DNA of 64,000 nucleotides from CAVYTF01 sp963771435. GTDB lineage: Bacteria; Bacteroidota; Bacteroidia; Chitinophagales; Chitinophagaceae. The stretch covers positions 1 to 64,000 of the forward strand of contig CAVYTF010000006.1 in the NCBI GenBank assembly GCA_963771435.1. Reading direction: 5' to 3'. Shown here piece after piece: positions 44,127 to 52,752 of the stretch. How positions within the stretch are numbered: the stretch's first letter is position 1; each line of letters starts with the position of its first letter. The notes below the pieces were generated by a model. The model did no database searches. It was not told the DNA's origin and saw only the letters and a list, made by a program, of their open reading frames with translations. A program made the position numbers and the translations under genes.

Positions 44127-44555
44127 TCACCCCAACCTCCTCCTCGCCCATGCCCCTGTGCTCCATAAAGCCCAGGCAACAAGTACCGGCTGAAATAGTA
44201 AACGAATGCCACGGGCAAGGTCGGTGTTTAGGCCAAACGCATCGCGATGGTCAACGAACTGGGCAATATTCCCGGGAAAAATGAGCGTAAAGAACAGTGC
44301 GGCCAGCCATCCCCAAAACACACGCCGCTTCACCCAAAAAGCTATTGCCATGCCCAGCATTATTTCCACCACGCCGGAAAGCACAACGGTGAGGTCTTTG
44401 CTCAAAGGAAACCAATCCGGCACCTGTGCCTGGAAGGCTTTTCGCGCAATAGTGAGATGGGCAGTGCCCGCAAATGAGAGCATAATACCAAGAACAACGC
44501 GCGCAGCGTTCTGTATGCGGCTTGTTGGTTTGCCAGGATCGTTTGAACTATTCAT
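44127..44555 (-). CDS. DoxX-family membrane protein
   Basis: 142 residues with four helices. DoxX-like pattern: VVLGIMLSFAGTAHLTIARK, VVLSGVVEIMLGMAIAFWV, FWGWLAALFFTLIFPGNIAQ and IRLLFQPVLVAWALWSTGAW. The start at 44555 (MNSSNDPGK) is preferred to 44603, which would add a hydrophobic but non-conserved stretch. Notably higher G+C than the preceding GHKL gene. Function unknown. Confidence 0.85.
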   Translation of the reverse strand: MNSSNDPGKPTSRIQNAARVVLGIMLSFAGTAHLTIARKAFQAQVPDWFPLSKDLTVVLSGVVEIMLGMAIAFWVKRRVFWGWLAALFFTLIFPGNIAQFVDHRDAFGLNTDLARGIRLLFQPVLVAWALWSTGAWARRRLG

Positions 44556-44684
44556 AATAAAAAAATTGTTTTGTAGCAAAGCTGTCCAAAAGCCTGCCAA
44601 CAAAAAAAACTGTTTCTTTATCTTCCCGTCCGCAGGTACATTTTTATGTTTTATATAAATTTATGCCCTGTTTCATCCCTGCAT

Positions 44685-44761
44685 CAGCCGTACATCAACC
44701 GTACATGCTTCTTCATTTCTGCACTACATGTCCACTACATGTTCGCTCCTTGTTCGCTTTC
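44685..44761. repeat. Degenerate 11-bp tandem array, 7 units
   Basis: Consecutive 11-mers: CAGCCGTACAT, CAACCGTACAT, GCTTCTTCATT, TCTGCACTACA, TGTCCACTACA, TGTTCGCTCCT, TGTTCGCTTTC. Adjacent units are near copies of each other, while distant units have drifted to a different sequence, so the array looks like serial duplication with change. Confidence 0.6.
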
Positions 44762-44907
44762 ATAGAGTGAACATGGAGTGTTGATACATTGCAGGTATAT
44801 ATGAGAAAATTAGAAGCAAGTATTACTGTGATAGGTATCAAGTATTGATGTGGTAAGGAGCATTTTAAAATTAACCAGGTGGCTTTTATTGAACGAGGTC
44901 TTTTTTG

Positions 44908-45045
44908 TCAAACTCTTTTTAAAGTTTCTAATCCCTGTTCAGCAGAAATAGTAATGCCTTCAATTTTGAATGACGCAATAGCAGAACGTAATATTTGTTC
45001 TCTTGAAGAGGATTTAACTATACTCTTTTTTTGCTTCGGTTTCAT
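44908..45045 (-). CDS. Small antitoxin VbhA-like ORF, probably truncated
   Basis: 45 codons, ATG at 45045, TGA at 44908-44910. Basic N-terminus (MKPKQKKSIVKSSSREQ) followed by LRSAIASFKIEGITISAEQ, the helix plus EG-I-IS turn typical of VbhA-type antitoxins that block Fic AMP-transferases. It ends GLETLKRV, where relatives continue a few residues (often a KRVEQK-like end), so the TGA may be a nonsense change. No Fic gene lies on either side: an orphan remnant. Family call is by motif only. Confidence 0.45.
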   Translation of the reverse strand: MKPKQKKSIVKSSSREQILRSAIASFKIEGITISAEQGLETLKRV

Positions 45046-45170
45046 ATTACAAATATACCAAAAAAGCTTTTATTAAAATGTACTGTCATTGCCGCAGGTT
45101 CAGCAAAGTATTCCTTGCTTGAGTTTGTTGGTGCATATTGTTGAAATTGCAGATTCATTATCTTGCCCTC

Positions 45171-47189
45171 ATGTTATACGAATATAAAACAAATTACAGA
45201 GGCAGGCTGGCTGCGCTTCTATTTTTGGCTTGCTCCTTATTTTCATTCAAACAAAATTTTGCCCAATTGACCACAGAACCGAATGCGCCTGTATATACCG
45301 GCAAAGACCTGGGAGTTAGCTATACACCCGCTTCTACAAGCTTTAAGGTTTGGAGCCCGGATGCAAGCGAGGTAAGGCTAAGGCTTTACAACGCAGGGGA
45401 CGGTGGCGAAGCAACACGCGTAGTTGAGCTGAATAAGGCCGGTTCAGGCACCTGGCAGGCAACAGTGCAGGGAGACTTACAAAACAGGTATTATACTTTT
45501 CAAACCCTTATAGCGGGGAAATGGCAGTTAGAATGCCCCGATATGTATGCGAAAGCGGTTGGGGTAAATGGCAGGCGCGGTGAGATAGTTGACCTTGCCG
45601 CTACCGACCCGCGTAGCTGGGATAAGGATAAAAGGCCCGTGCAAAAGAACTTTACGGACATCATTATTTATGAGCTGCATGTGAGGGACCTTTCTATGGA
45701 TGCCAATTCAGGTATTGTGCATAAGGGTAAATTTTTGGGCATTGCAGAGTTGGGTACCAAAAGCCCGCAAGGAGAAGCGACGGGGCTTGACCATATAAAG
45801 CAGTTGGGGGTGACGCATATTCATTTGCTGCCCTGTTTTGATTTTAACTCCATTGACGAAACAAAGCCCGATGCAAAATATAACTGGGGATATGACCCGT
45901 TGAATTATAATGTTCCTGAAGGGAGCTATTCAACAAATGCCTATGATGGCCGCGTGAGGATAAAGGAGTTTAAAGAGTTGATACACACGCTGCACACCAA
46001 CGGGCTGCGGGTGATAATGGATGTTGTTTATAACCATACAGCCAATGTAAATAATGCGGTATTTACACAGTTTGCACCGGGTTATTTTTATCGCCATAAT
46101 AAAAATGGGGGTTACTCAAACGGCACGGGCTGCGGCAATGAGACAGCGTCGGAACAGCCGATGATGCGTAAGTTTATGATTGAGTCAGTGGTTTACTGGG
46201 CGAAGGAATATCATGTGGACGGGTTCAGGTTTGACCTGATGGGGGTGCATGACATCGTTACGATGAATGCTATCAGTGATACGCTGCATAAAATTGACCC
46301 AACTATTTTTATTTATGGGGAAGGTTGGGCGGCAGGCAATAGCCCCATGCCTGAAAGTTTAAGGGCTGTAAAAAAGAATATGCCGCAGGTGAATGAGGTG
46401 GCTGCTTTCAGCGATGATATAAGAGATGGTTTGCGTGGCGGGTATAGTGACTTAAAATCGAATGGTTTTGTAAGCGGCAACGCTGCTATGACGGAGAGCG
46501 TAAAGTTTGGTATTGTTGCTTCCACTTTTAATGCGCAGGTTGATTACAGCCGCGTTAATTACTCCAAAGCGCCTTGGGCAAAGGAGCCGAGCCAGGCCAT
46601 TACTTATGTTTCCTGTCATGACGATAATACTTTGTTTGACAGGCTGAAAGTTTCTAATCCACATTCGCCTGAGGCGGATATTATAAAGATGGATAAGCTG
46701 GCTGCGGCCGTGGTGCTTACCTCCCAGGGCGTTGCTTTTTTACAGGCAGGCATGGAACTGCTTGGAACAAAGCAGGGCGTTGCCAATTCGTATGTTTCAC
46801 CGGACTCTATCAACCAACTCGACTGGAGCAGAAAAACCACATATAAAAGCGTTTTTGAGTATTACAAAGGGCTGGTAAGCTTGCGCAAAAATCATCCGGC
46901 TTTCCGTATGCCCACCACAGAAATGATACAAAAGAACCTTGCGTTTGTGCCAACAAACGACAGCCTTGTTATCGGCTACCTGTTAAAAGGCCATGCGAAT
47001 GGGGATAAATGGAAAAATATATTAGTGTTTTTTAATGGCAACAGCACCCCCAAACAGGTTAACTTACCAAAAGGAGACTGGATGGTTGCCGTAAATGGAG
47101 AAACAATAAATGAAGTAGGGATAGGAGCGCCTGTTCATGATGGAATTACGATAGAAGGGACTTCTGCTTATGTGTTGTTTCAGAAGTAA
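45171..47189 (+). CDS. pulA: Type I pullulanase (GH13, exported)
   Basis: About 672 residues. Signal peptide (RLAALLFLACSLFSFKQNFA), N-terminal CBM48-type domain (GVSYTPASTSFKVWSPDASE), then the GH13_14 catalytic barrel. Seen: pullulanase signature YNWGYDPLNYNVPEGSYS, region I DVVYNHTA, nucleophile Asp in DGFRFDLMG, acid/base Glu in IYGEGW, and region IV SCHDDNTLFDR. A C-terminal beta domain ends it. Hydrolyses alpha-1,6 bonds in pullulan, limit dextrins or glycogen. The ATG at 45171 (MLYEYK) fits the signal peptide better than 45138. Periplasmic or surface placement expected; E1 follows 85 bp downstream. Confidence 0.93.
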   Translation: MLYEYKTNYRGRLAALLFLACSLFSFKQNFAQLTTEPNAPVYTGKDLGVSYTPASTSFKVWSPDASEVRLRLYNAGDGGEATRVVELNKAGSGTWQATVQGDLQNRYYTFQTLIAGKWQLECPDMYAKAVGVNGRRGEIVDLAATDPRSWDKDKRPVQKNFTDIIIYELHVRDLSMDANSGIVHKGKFLGIAELGTKSPQGEATGLDHIKQLGVTHIHLLPCFDFNSIDETKPDAKYNWGYDPLNYNVPEGSYSTNAYDGRVRIKEFKELIHTLHTNGLRVIMDVVYNHTANVNNAVFTQFAPGYFYRHNKNGGYSNGTGCGNETASEQPMMRKFMIESVVYWAKEYHVDGFRFDLMGVHDIVTMNAISDTLHKIDPTIFIYGEGWAAGNSPMPESLRAVKKNMPQVNEVAAFSDDIRDGLRGGYSDLKSNGFVSGNAAMTESVKFGIVASTFNAQVDYSRVNYSKAPWAKEPSQAITYVSCHDDNTLFDRLKVSNPHSPEADIIKMDKLAAAVVLTSQGVAFLQAGMELLGTKQGVANSYVSPDSINQLDWSRKTTYKSVFEYYKGLVSLRKNHPAFRMPTTEMIQKNLAFVPTNDSLVIGYLLKGHANGDKWKNILVFFNGNSTPKQVNLPKGDWMVAVNGETINEVGIGAPVHDGITIEGTSAYVLFQK

Positions 47190-47273
47190 GGAGATTGAGC
47201 AGTAACCCTGCTTTTTTGACTTGTTATTGGTAACGGCAAGCAAAAAGCCAAAACACATCCCGATATTTGCCAA

Positions 47274-49340
47274 ATGATCGCAACGAATGTTCTTGCCAGT
47301 GCCTGGAGGTTGATGAGCACAGCCCGCGCCATGGCTGACCTATATGAAAACAACAGGCAGGTTTGCAAATATGTACATTCCACCAGCAAGGGACATGAGG
47401 CCATACAGATAGCTACGGGGCTGCAATTACTGCCCTGTGACTTTGTAAGCCCTTACTACCGTGATGACAGCATCCTTTTATCCATAGGTTTTGAGCCGTA
47501 CCGGATGATGCTCCAGTTACTGGCAAAGGCGGATGACCCATTTTCAGGTGGCCGTTCTTATTACTGCCACCCCAGCAGCAAAGAAGAGGATAAACCGCAG
47601 ATCATCCACCAGAGCAGCGCAACAGGTATGCAGGCGATACCAACTACGGGTGTAGCGCAAGGCATCCAGTACCTGGAGCAAACAAATTCACCGCTGTTGA
47701 AGAAGGGGATAGGAGGGGAGGCGCCTGTTGTTGTTTGTTCTTTTGGGGACAATAGTATTACCGAAGGAGAGGTGAGCGAGGCTTTCCAGTTCGCGGCGCT
47801 GAAACAATTGCCCATTATTTATTTGGTGCAGGACAATAGTTGGGGTATCAGCGTTTCTGCCGCCGAAGCCCGCAGCATGAATGCGTATGAATATGCAGCA
47901 GGTTTTAAAGGTATGGAAAGAGTGCAGGTTGATGGAAGCGACTTTGAGGCTTCTTATAACACCATGAAGGATGCCATTGCTTTTGTTCGTGATGAGCGGA
48001 GGCCTATTTTGGTTCATGCAACTGTGCCGCTGCTTGGGCACCATACCAGCGGTGTACGCAAAGAGTTTTACCGCAGTAAGGAAGACCTTGACAAGCACGC
48101 CCTGAATGACCCTTATCCAAAACTTAGAAACTTACTGTTGCAAAATGGTTTTACAGATGACGTACTAAACACCGTTGATGCTGAAGCCAAACGGCTGGCA
48201 AGTGAATCTTTTGAGAAAGCGATGGCTGCAAAAGATCCTGACCCTTCTACAGTCGCGAATCATGTTTTTGCTGAAAACCCTGTTTTTACAGAAAAAGGCA
48301 CGCGCCAGCCAAAGAATGGGGAGAAGATAATCATGGTTGATGCCGCACTTCATGCAATTGAGGAAATAATGAAGGAACACCCTGAATGCTTGCTGTACGG
48401 GCAGGATGTTGGCAGAACCCTTGGTGGTGTATTCCGCGAGGCCGCAACGCTTGCAGAAAAGTTTGGGGATAGGCGTGTTTTTAATACAGCTATACAGGAA
48501 GCCTATATCGTTGGTTCCACGGTTGGCATGTGCGCCGTTGGCCTGAAACCCATAGTGGAAGTGCAGTTTGCGGATTATATTTATCCTGCCATCAACCAGC
48601 TTGTTACTGAAATTTCCAAGTCAAGTTATTTGTCCGGCGGCAAGTTTCCTGTGCAGATGATACTGCGCGTACCCATTGGCGCTTATGGCGGTGGTGGGCC
48701 ATATCATAGTGGTAGTATTGAATCAACCCTGCTCAGCATCAAAGGAATAAAAGTTTGTTATCCCTCCAATGCCGCCGACATTAAAGGCCTGATGAAAGCC
48801 GCCTTTTATGACCCTAACCCCGTTGTAATGCTCGAGCATAAAGGTTTATACTGGAGTAAGGTGGAAGGAACGGAAGAAGCTAAGACAATTGAGCCTGACA
48901 AAGATTATATCCTTCCTCTTGGCAAGGGCAACGTGGTACAACAGGCAGATGCCACCCTTATAAAAAAGGGAGAAAGCGCCTGCATTATTACTTATGGCAT
49001 GGGCGTTTATTGGGCAAAGGCAGCCACAAAGAACTACCCCGGACAAATAGAAATTATAGACCTCCGAACCCTTTATCCTCTTGACGAAGAACTTGTTTAC
49101 ATCACTGTAAAAAGGCATGGCCGTTGCCTTGTCTTAACTGAAGAACAGCAAAACAATTCTTTCGCAGAAGCCCTTGCCTACCGAATCACTTATAATTGCT
49201 ATCAATTTCTTGACGGCAGGGTAGAAGTACTTGGCGCACTAAACTTGCCCGCAGTACCCATTAACCTTGCGCTTGAAGCCGCGATGCTGCCTACTGTGAG
49301 TAAGGTAGTTGAAAGGTTGAAGAAGGTGTTTAGTTATTAG
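47274..49340 (+). CDS. 2-oxoacid dehydrogenase E1, fused alpha and beta subunits
   Basis: 688 residues. Residues 1-330 are the E1 alpha type, with HEAIQIATGLQLLPCDFVSP, the TPP/Mg motif CSFGDNSITEGEVSEAF and LVQDNSWGIS. Residues 345-688 are the E1 beta type, with LYGQDVGRTLGGVFREA, VEVQFADYIYPAINQL, RVPIGAYGGGGPYHSGS and C-terminal IDLRTLYPLDEE. Decarboxylates a branched-chain or pyruvate-type 2-oxoacid and acylates the lipoyl group of E2; E3 could be LpdA at 6950. Oddity: an 11-residue insertion SPLLKKGIGGE (47688-47720), with the look of a translated dispersed DNA repeat, interrupts the alpha part just before the TPP motif. Confidence 0.92.
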   Translation: MIATNVLASAWRLMSTARAMADLYENNRQVCKYVHSTSKGHEAIQIATGLQLLPCDFVSPYYRDDSILLSIGFEPYRMMLQLLAKADDPFSGGRSYYCHPSSKEEDKPQIIHQSSATGMQAIPTTGVAQGIQYLEQTNSPLLKKGIGGEAPVVVCSFGDNSITEGEVSEAFQFAALKQLPIIYLVQDNSWGISVSAAEARSMNAYEYAAGFKGMERVQVDGSDFEASYNTMKDAIAFVRDERRPILVHATVPLLGHHTSGVRKEFYRSKEDLDKHALNDPYPKLRNLLLQNGFTDDVLNTVDAEAKRLASESFEKAMAAKDPDPSTVANHVFAENPVFTEKGTRQPKNGEKIIMVDAALHAIEEIMKEHPECLLYGQDVGRTLGGVFREAATLAEKFGDRRVFNTAIQEAYIVGSTVGMCAVGLKPIVEVQFADYIYPAINQLVTEISKSSYLSGGKFPVQMILRVPIGAYGGGGPYHSGSIESTLLSIKGIKVCYPSNAADIKGLMKAAFYDPNPVVMLEHKGLYWSKVEGTEEAKTIEPDKDYILPLGKGNVVQQADATLIKKGESACIITYGMGVYWAKAATKNYPGQIEIIDLRTLYPLDEELVYITVKRHGRCLVLTEEQQNNSFAEALAYRITYNCYQFLDGRVEVLGALNLPAVPINLALEAAMLPTVSKVVERLKKVFSY

Positions 49341-49394
49341 GTTGAAGATTTTCCTTCTTTATGTCTAAGTATATTAACATACCTCAAAATTATC

Positions 49395-49784
49395 TTAGTC
49401 AATAGTGATCTGGTTTAGGACAGTGTCAATACAAAACTTCCTTCCTTCTAAAAAATCCAATCCCAAAAGCCCGTCGTAATTAGAAAAGATCCCGTGAGCA
49501 AGAAAATCATAAACCTGTATCCTGAGTTTTTCTTTTGTTATCCCAAGAGAATGAACATGATCGATCTCGAAGATCTCCGATTCTACTATACCGTTTGCTG
49601 TTTCAATTTCGACTATCTCAACCGTATCTTTTAAACCATATCCCGATAAATACAATGCGTTGCTGTCAATCGTAGTGTGGGAGCAACCCGTATCAAGTAT
49701 CATCCTGAACTTGCTCTTTCCATCAAGCGTTACGCCTACAATGATCAGCCCACCATTAGGCATCCTTTCAAAATTGTACGTCAT
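49395..49784 (-). CDS. Retropepsin-like aspartic protease
   Basis: 129 residues, a single pepsin-type lobe that would work as a dimer. Catalytic motif FRMILDTGCSHTTID (DTG) near residues 30-36, flap-region strand EIETANGIVESEIF, and the second hydrophobic-hydrophobic-Gly motif YDGLLGLDFLEG. No signal peptide or membrane helix, so cytoplasmic. Starts with an ATGA overlap with the upstream 86-codon gene, forming a two-gene operon; target unknown. Confidence 0.87.
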   Translation of the reverse strand: MTYNFERMPNGGLIIVGVTLDGKSKFRMILDTGCSHTTIDSNALYLSGYGLKDTVEIVEIETANGIVESEIFEIDHVHSLGITKEKLRIQVYDFLAHGIFSNYDGLLGLDFLEGRKFCIDTVLNQITID

Positions 49785-50041
49785 TTTTTGGTGCTGGTAA
49801 AGATTCCCGTTAAAGTCCTGGTTGGCTTAAATGTACCTGTGTAAATTATAGTGATAGTTTTAAAGTCAGTTGTTTTGCTTTTGCCTAAATAACAAACTTC
49901 TTTTTTGTCTTTGCTATGCAACACAGGGATGCCGGCTAACACATTAAGTTCCGAATTATCCATTTGAGGATCCCCAATTAAAACCCATTCATCGGGAAAG
50001 AGGCTTTTAATTTCATTTATGTTTTTTACAACGTGTGCCAT
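49781..50041 (-). CDS. Hypothetical partner of the aspartic protease
   Basis: 86 residues, no signal peptide: NINEIKSLFPDEWVLIGDP at the start, VLAGIPVLHSKDKKEVCYLG in the middle and a basic Thr-rich tail. Translationally coupled to the protease (4-bp overlap). Genes of this size and pattern are often paired with such proteases, so it may be a substrate, chaperone or regulator; no biochemical function recognised. A TATATTTG -7 element lies about 20-30 bp upstream of the ATG, but no -33 TTTG at the right distance. Confidence 0.75.
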   Translation of the reverse strand: MAHVVKNINEIKSLFPDEWVLIGDPQMDNSELNVLAGIPVLHSKDKKEVCYLGKSKTTDFKTITIIYTGTFKPTRTLTGIFTSTKK

Positions 50042-50161
50042 GCATTCAAAATTGAATTACAAATATACTTTATAAAGAATAAATGATTTTCCCTAAATCA
50101 AAGCTATTTGCTGCAACATCTGGTTTAATCAATTGTATATTGCAATTGCATACATTAGCGC

Positions 50162-50650
50162 ATGGATATAAACGAATGGCACGATTTCTTTGTAGCTACT
50201 GCAGGTTCTGCAGCGGCTCTAACAGGGTTGATATTTGTAGGAGTTTCTATTAATATTACAAAAATACTTTCCTTAGCTAAATTGCCGGACCGCGCGTTGC
50301 TTTCTTTGTTTTTGCTGTTGACCATCTTAATTATTTCATCTCTGATACTTGTGCCGGGGCAATCTTATATGGCAGTAGGTATTGAAATTTCTATTATTGG
50401 GTTCTCCATGTATATCCTTGTTACAAAAATGGATATTGGCATCTATAAGAATACTGATATTCTTTACAAGAAACAATATTTTACCAGCCTTATCTTTAAC
50501 CAACTGTCTGTATTGCCTTATTTATTCGGAGGCCTTGTTACTCTTGTTTATGGAGAAAAAGGAATTTATTGGATAGTCCCCGGTATCCTTTTGTCTTTTA
50601 TAAAAGCCATTATTGACGCTTGGGTTTTGCTGGTGGAAATTAACCGGTAA
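50162..50650 (+). CDS. Hypothetical membrane protein
   Basis: 162 residues. N-terminal WHDFFVATAGSAAALTGLIF leads straight into the first helix (GLIFVGVSINI), followed by three more: 46-64, 71-85 and 112-130, with a last one near 138-158. A widespread pattern of small integral membrane proteins, often annotated only as hypothetical. Divergent from the protease pair (120 bp). No motif for function. Confidence 0.75.
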   Translation: MDINEWHDFFVATAGSAAALTGLIFVGVSINITKILSLAKLPDRALLSLFLLLTILIISSLILVPGQSYMAVGIEISIIGFSMYILVTKMDIGIYKNTDILYKKQYFTSLIFNQLSVLPYLFGGLVTLVYGEKGIYWIVPGILLSFIKAIIDAWVLLVEINR

Positions 50651-50697
50651 AAATAATTTACGAAAAATGTATTTCAGATTCTATATTGATAATTTCT

Positions 50698-51384
50698 CTA
50701 AATCAATGCGATCCTTTGCACCGTCCAGTAAGCGGCTATTAAAGCAATAACAATAGAAAGAGGATAAACAACCCGCTTTTTATAATGCGGTGTTTTGCCA
50801 AAGGGGATAATTATTAAAGCAAATACTATCAATATCACTGCTATTTGCCCAAGTTCCACACCAACATTAAAGGCTACTACAGAAGTAAAGAAATTATTTT
50901 GAGGCAGCCCAACGCTATTAAGCGCACTGGCAAAACCTAAGCCATGAACCAGCCCGAAGAAGAATACTATCAGCACACGCCAGGGCTTTAATTCTGTAAG
51001 CAGTATATTTTCAAGCGCTACAAATACTATGGACAAAGCAATGATGGGTTCTACTACAGGCCCCGGAGCTACAATAATGTTTTTCATGCTTAGCGCAAGC
51101 GTAATGGAATGCGCTACAGTAAAGGCCGAAGCCTGCCACAGTATGGTCTTTATTTTTGTGCTTAAAAGGCAAAGGCTCGTTACAAACAAAATATGGTCAA
51201 ACCCCTGCGGAATGATATGCAGGATGCCCATTTTTATATAAAACCAAATAACGTCCTTGGTTGGGGCATGCTCCATAGCATAGTTCACCACAGGATGAGC
51301 CGCTGCCTGGGTGTGAAGAAACATAGCGCCCGTAAGCAGCAGCAATGCAACCATAGTTTTGGAGGAAGAATAAGGACGCTTCAC
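50698..51384 (-). CDS. HupE/UreJ-family membrane protein
   Basis: 228 residues. Signal-like N-terminus ending at AAAHPVVNYAM, then seven or so helices with the HupE/UreJ_2 signature: ILHIIPQGFDHILFVTSLCL, AFTVAHSITLALSM, GLVHGLGFASALN and FNVGVELGQIAVI. The conserved His and Asp residues in helices are typical of nickel/cobalt-type transport; the cargo is not known. Precedes nothing on this strand; it follows the TPR gene by 21 bp in the same direction, so TPR-HupE are co-transcribed. Confidence 0.87.
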   Translation of the reverse strand: MKRPYSSSKTMVALLLLTGAMFLHTQAAAHPVVNYAMEHAPTKDVIWFYIKMGILHIIPQGFDHILFVTSLCLLSTKIKTILWQASAFTVAHSITLALSMKNIIVAPGPVVEPIIALSIVFVALENILLTELKPWRVLIVFFFGLVHGLGFASALNSVGLPQNNFFTSVVAFNVGVELGQIAVILIVFALIIIPFGKTPHYKKRVVYPLSIVIALIAAYWTVQRIALI

Positions 51385-51405
51385 TTTTTTAGTTCAAAAT
51401 TACTT

Positions 51406-52752
51406 TTATAAAGTATGCATTGCCGCAAGGCTACTTTCTTTTAAAGACTCATCCATAATTGGGTTTGTTTTTAGTGCTTCGGCAAAGTTCGCTTTAGCCT
51501 GTGGCTTATCACCGTTTTTGTCATATATCAAACCGGCATAGCACAGCAGTGTAGGGTTTTTGCTACCTGTTTTTAAAGCCGTTTTTATATAAGGGAGCGC
51601 CTTGGCGTAATCTCCTTTGCAATAATACACCCATGCCACTGCTTCATTTACATCTATATTATCCGGGCGGCGGTTATATTCCAGCAACGCATGCTCCAAC
51701 GCCTTGTCAAAATCCCCTGTTTTTACATAAGCGTACGCTAATTCCTTATCCACATAGTGCCCGATGTTTGCGTTATTGTTCCCGCTTTGTGCCTGGCTGT
51801 TCATGCTGTCTATCACTTCTTTCATCAGTTCGCCTGACTTGTCTTTCTGCCCAGCCAATTCATATGCATCGGCCAAAGATTGTTTTATATTAAAATCATT
51901 TATCAGGGTGTCTGCCTTCGAGTAATAAGTGATTGCGGTAGGATAATCCTTCCTGTAAATAGCAAGCCGTCCAAGTCCTGCAAGACCATAGGCATAGTTG
52001 GGGCGTTCGTCCTGCGTCATGGTGTAATACATGTCGGCATGTGCAGTATCACCAATATCTTCATACAATTTCCCCAGTTGCACTTTTGTCCATGCAGTTC
52101 CTTCCTCGCCCGGTGCACCAGCTTTCACGGCCAGTTGCATGGCCTCTATAGCGCCGGGATAGTCGCCATATATTTCCCTTATATAAGAAATGCGTGAATA
52201 AGAGCGTAGGTCTGGACGAACGTTTACCATTTGCTGTGCGCTTGCTACTGCAGAATCATAATAACCCATTTCCACGTTACCATCCACGATCATCCCATAA
52301 ACAAAAGAATTGTATGGGTTAATAGCCCTTGCCTGTTTGGCCAGCGCAAGCCCGTCTGCAAAATGGTGTTGGGAAAGATAAATGGTGCCTTTCATGGTAA
52401 GCGCCTGGAAATTGTTTGGCTCTATCTTTAAAACATCAGCAAGATATTTAAGGGAAGCCATGTCGTAATAAGCATAATTGCCCGTTACACGCGCTTCGCG
52501 GATAAAGATAGTAACCAGCGAGGTCATTGACTTAATGTCTTTCGGGTTGGCATTTATTTTCCGTAACAGGTCAGCTGCCTGCAGGCGTATCTTTTTCCAG
52601 TCGTCCACCTGCGCCAAAGCGCCTGTGCGTTCCAGCAACCCGTAATTGGTATTATCCTGTTTTTGCTGGTCTCCGTAATATTTTAAAAGGATGAACCCTA
52701 TCAGGGCTATAAATACAATAATAGAAATAGTGTAGATAGAATTTTTTTTCAT
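51406..52752 (-). CDS. Tetratricopeptide-repeat protein, membrane anchored
   Basis: About 448 residues. One N-terminal helix (YTISIIVFIALIGFILL), then a periplasmic superhelix of about eight TPRs, for example KYLADVLKIEPNNFQALTMK, SQHHFADGLALAKQARAINP, ARAINPYNSFVYGMIVDGN and AVAWVYYCKGDYAKALPYIK. A scaffold for protein contacts. The frame reaches back to 52887, but the segment there is not conserved; MKKNSIYTI at 52752 is chosen. Operon with hupE-like gene. Genes for TPR, HupE and DUF4331 proteins appear together on this strand; see the finding. Confidence 0.88.
   Translation of the reverse strand: MKKNSIYTISIIVFIALIGFILLKYYGDQQKQDNTNYGLLERTGALAQVDDWKKIRLQAADLLRKINANPKDIKSMTSLVTIFIREARVTGNYAYYDMASLKYLADVLKIEPNNFQALTMKGTIYLSQHHFADGLALAKQARAINPYNSFVYGMIVDGNVEMGYYDSAVASAQQMVNVRPDLRSYSRISYIREIYGDYPGAIEAMQLAVKAGAPGEEGTAWTKVQLGKLYEDIGDTAHADMYYTMTQDERPNYAYGLAGLGRLAIYRKDYPTAITYYSKADTLINDFNIKQSLADAYELAGQKDKSGELMKEVIDSMNSQAQSGNNNANIGHYVDKELAYAYVKTGDFDKALEHALLEYNRRPDNIDVNEAVAWVYYCKGDYAKALPYIKTALKTGSKNPTLLCYAGLIYDKNGDKPQAKANFAEALKTNPIMDESLKESSLAAMHTL

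Larger units (their letters stand above)
44556..45170. other. 615-bp spacer with an 11-bp array and a small antitoxin-like ORF
   Basis: Holds the 11-bp degenerate array at 44685-44761 and, on the minus strand, the 45-codon ORF at 44908-45045. Otherwise no gene. The promoter for the pullulanase is expected near 45110-45160. Confidence 0.5.
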
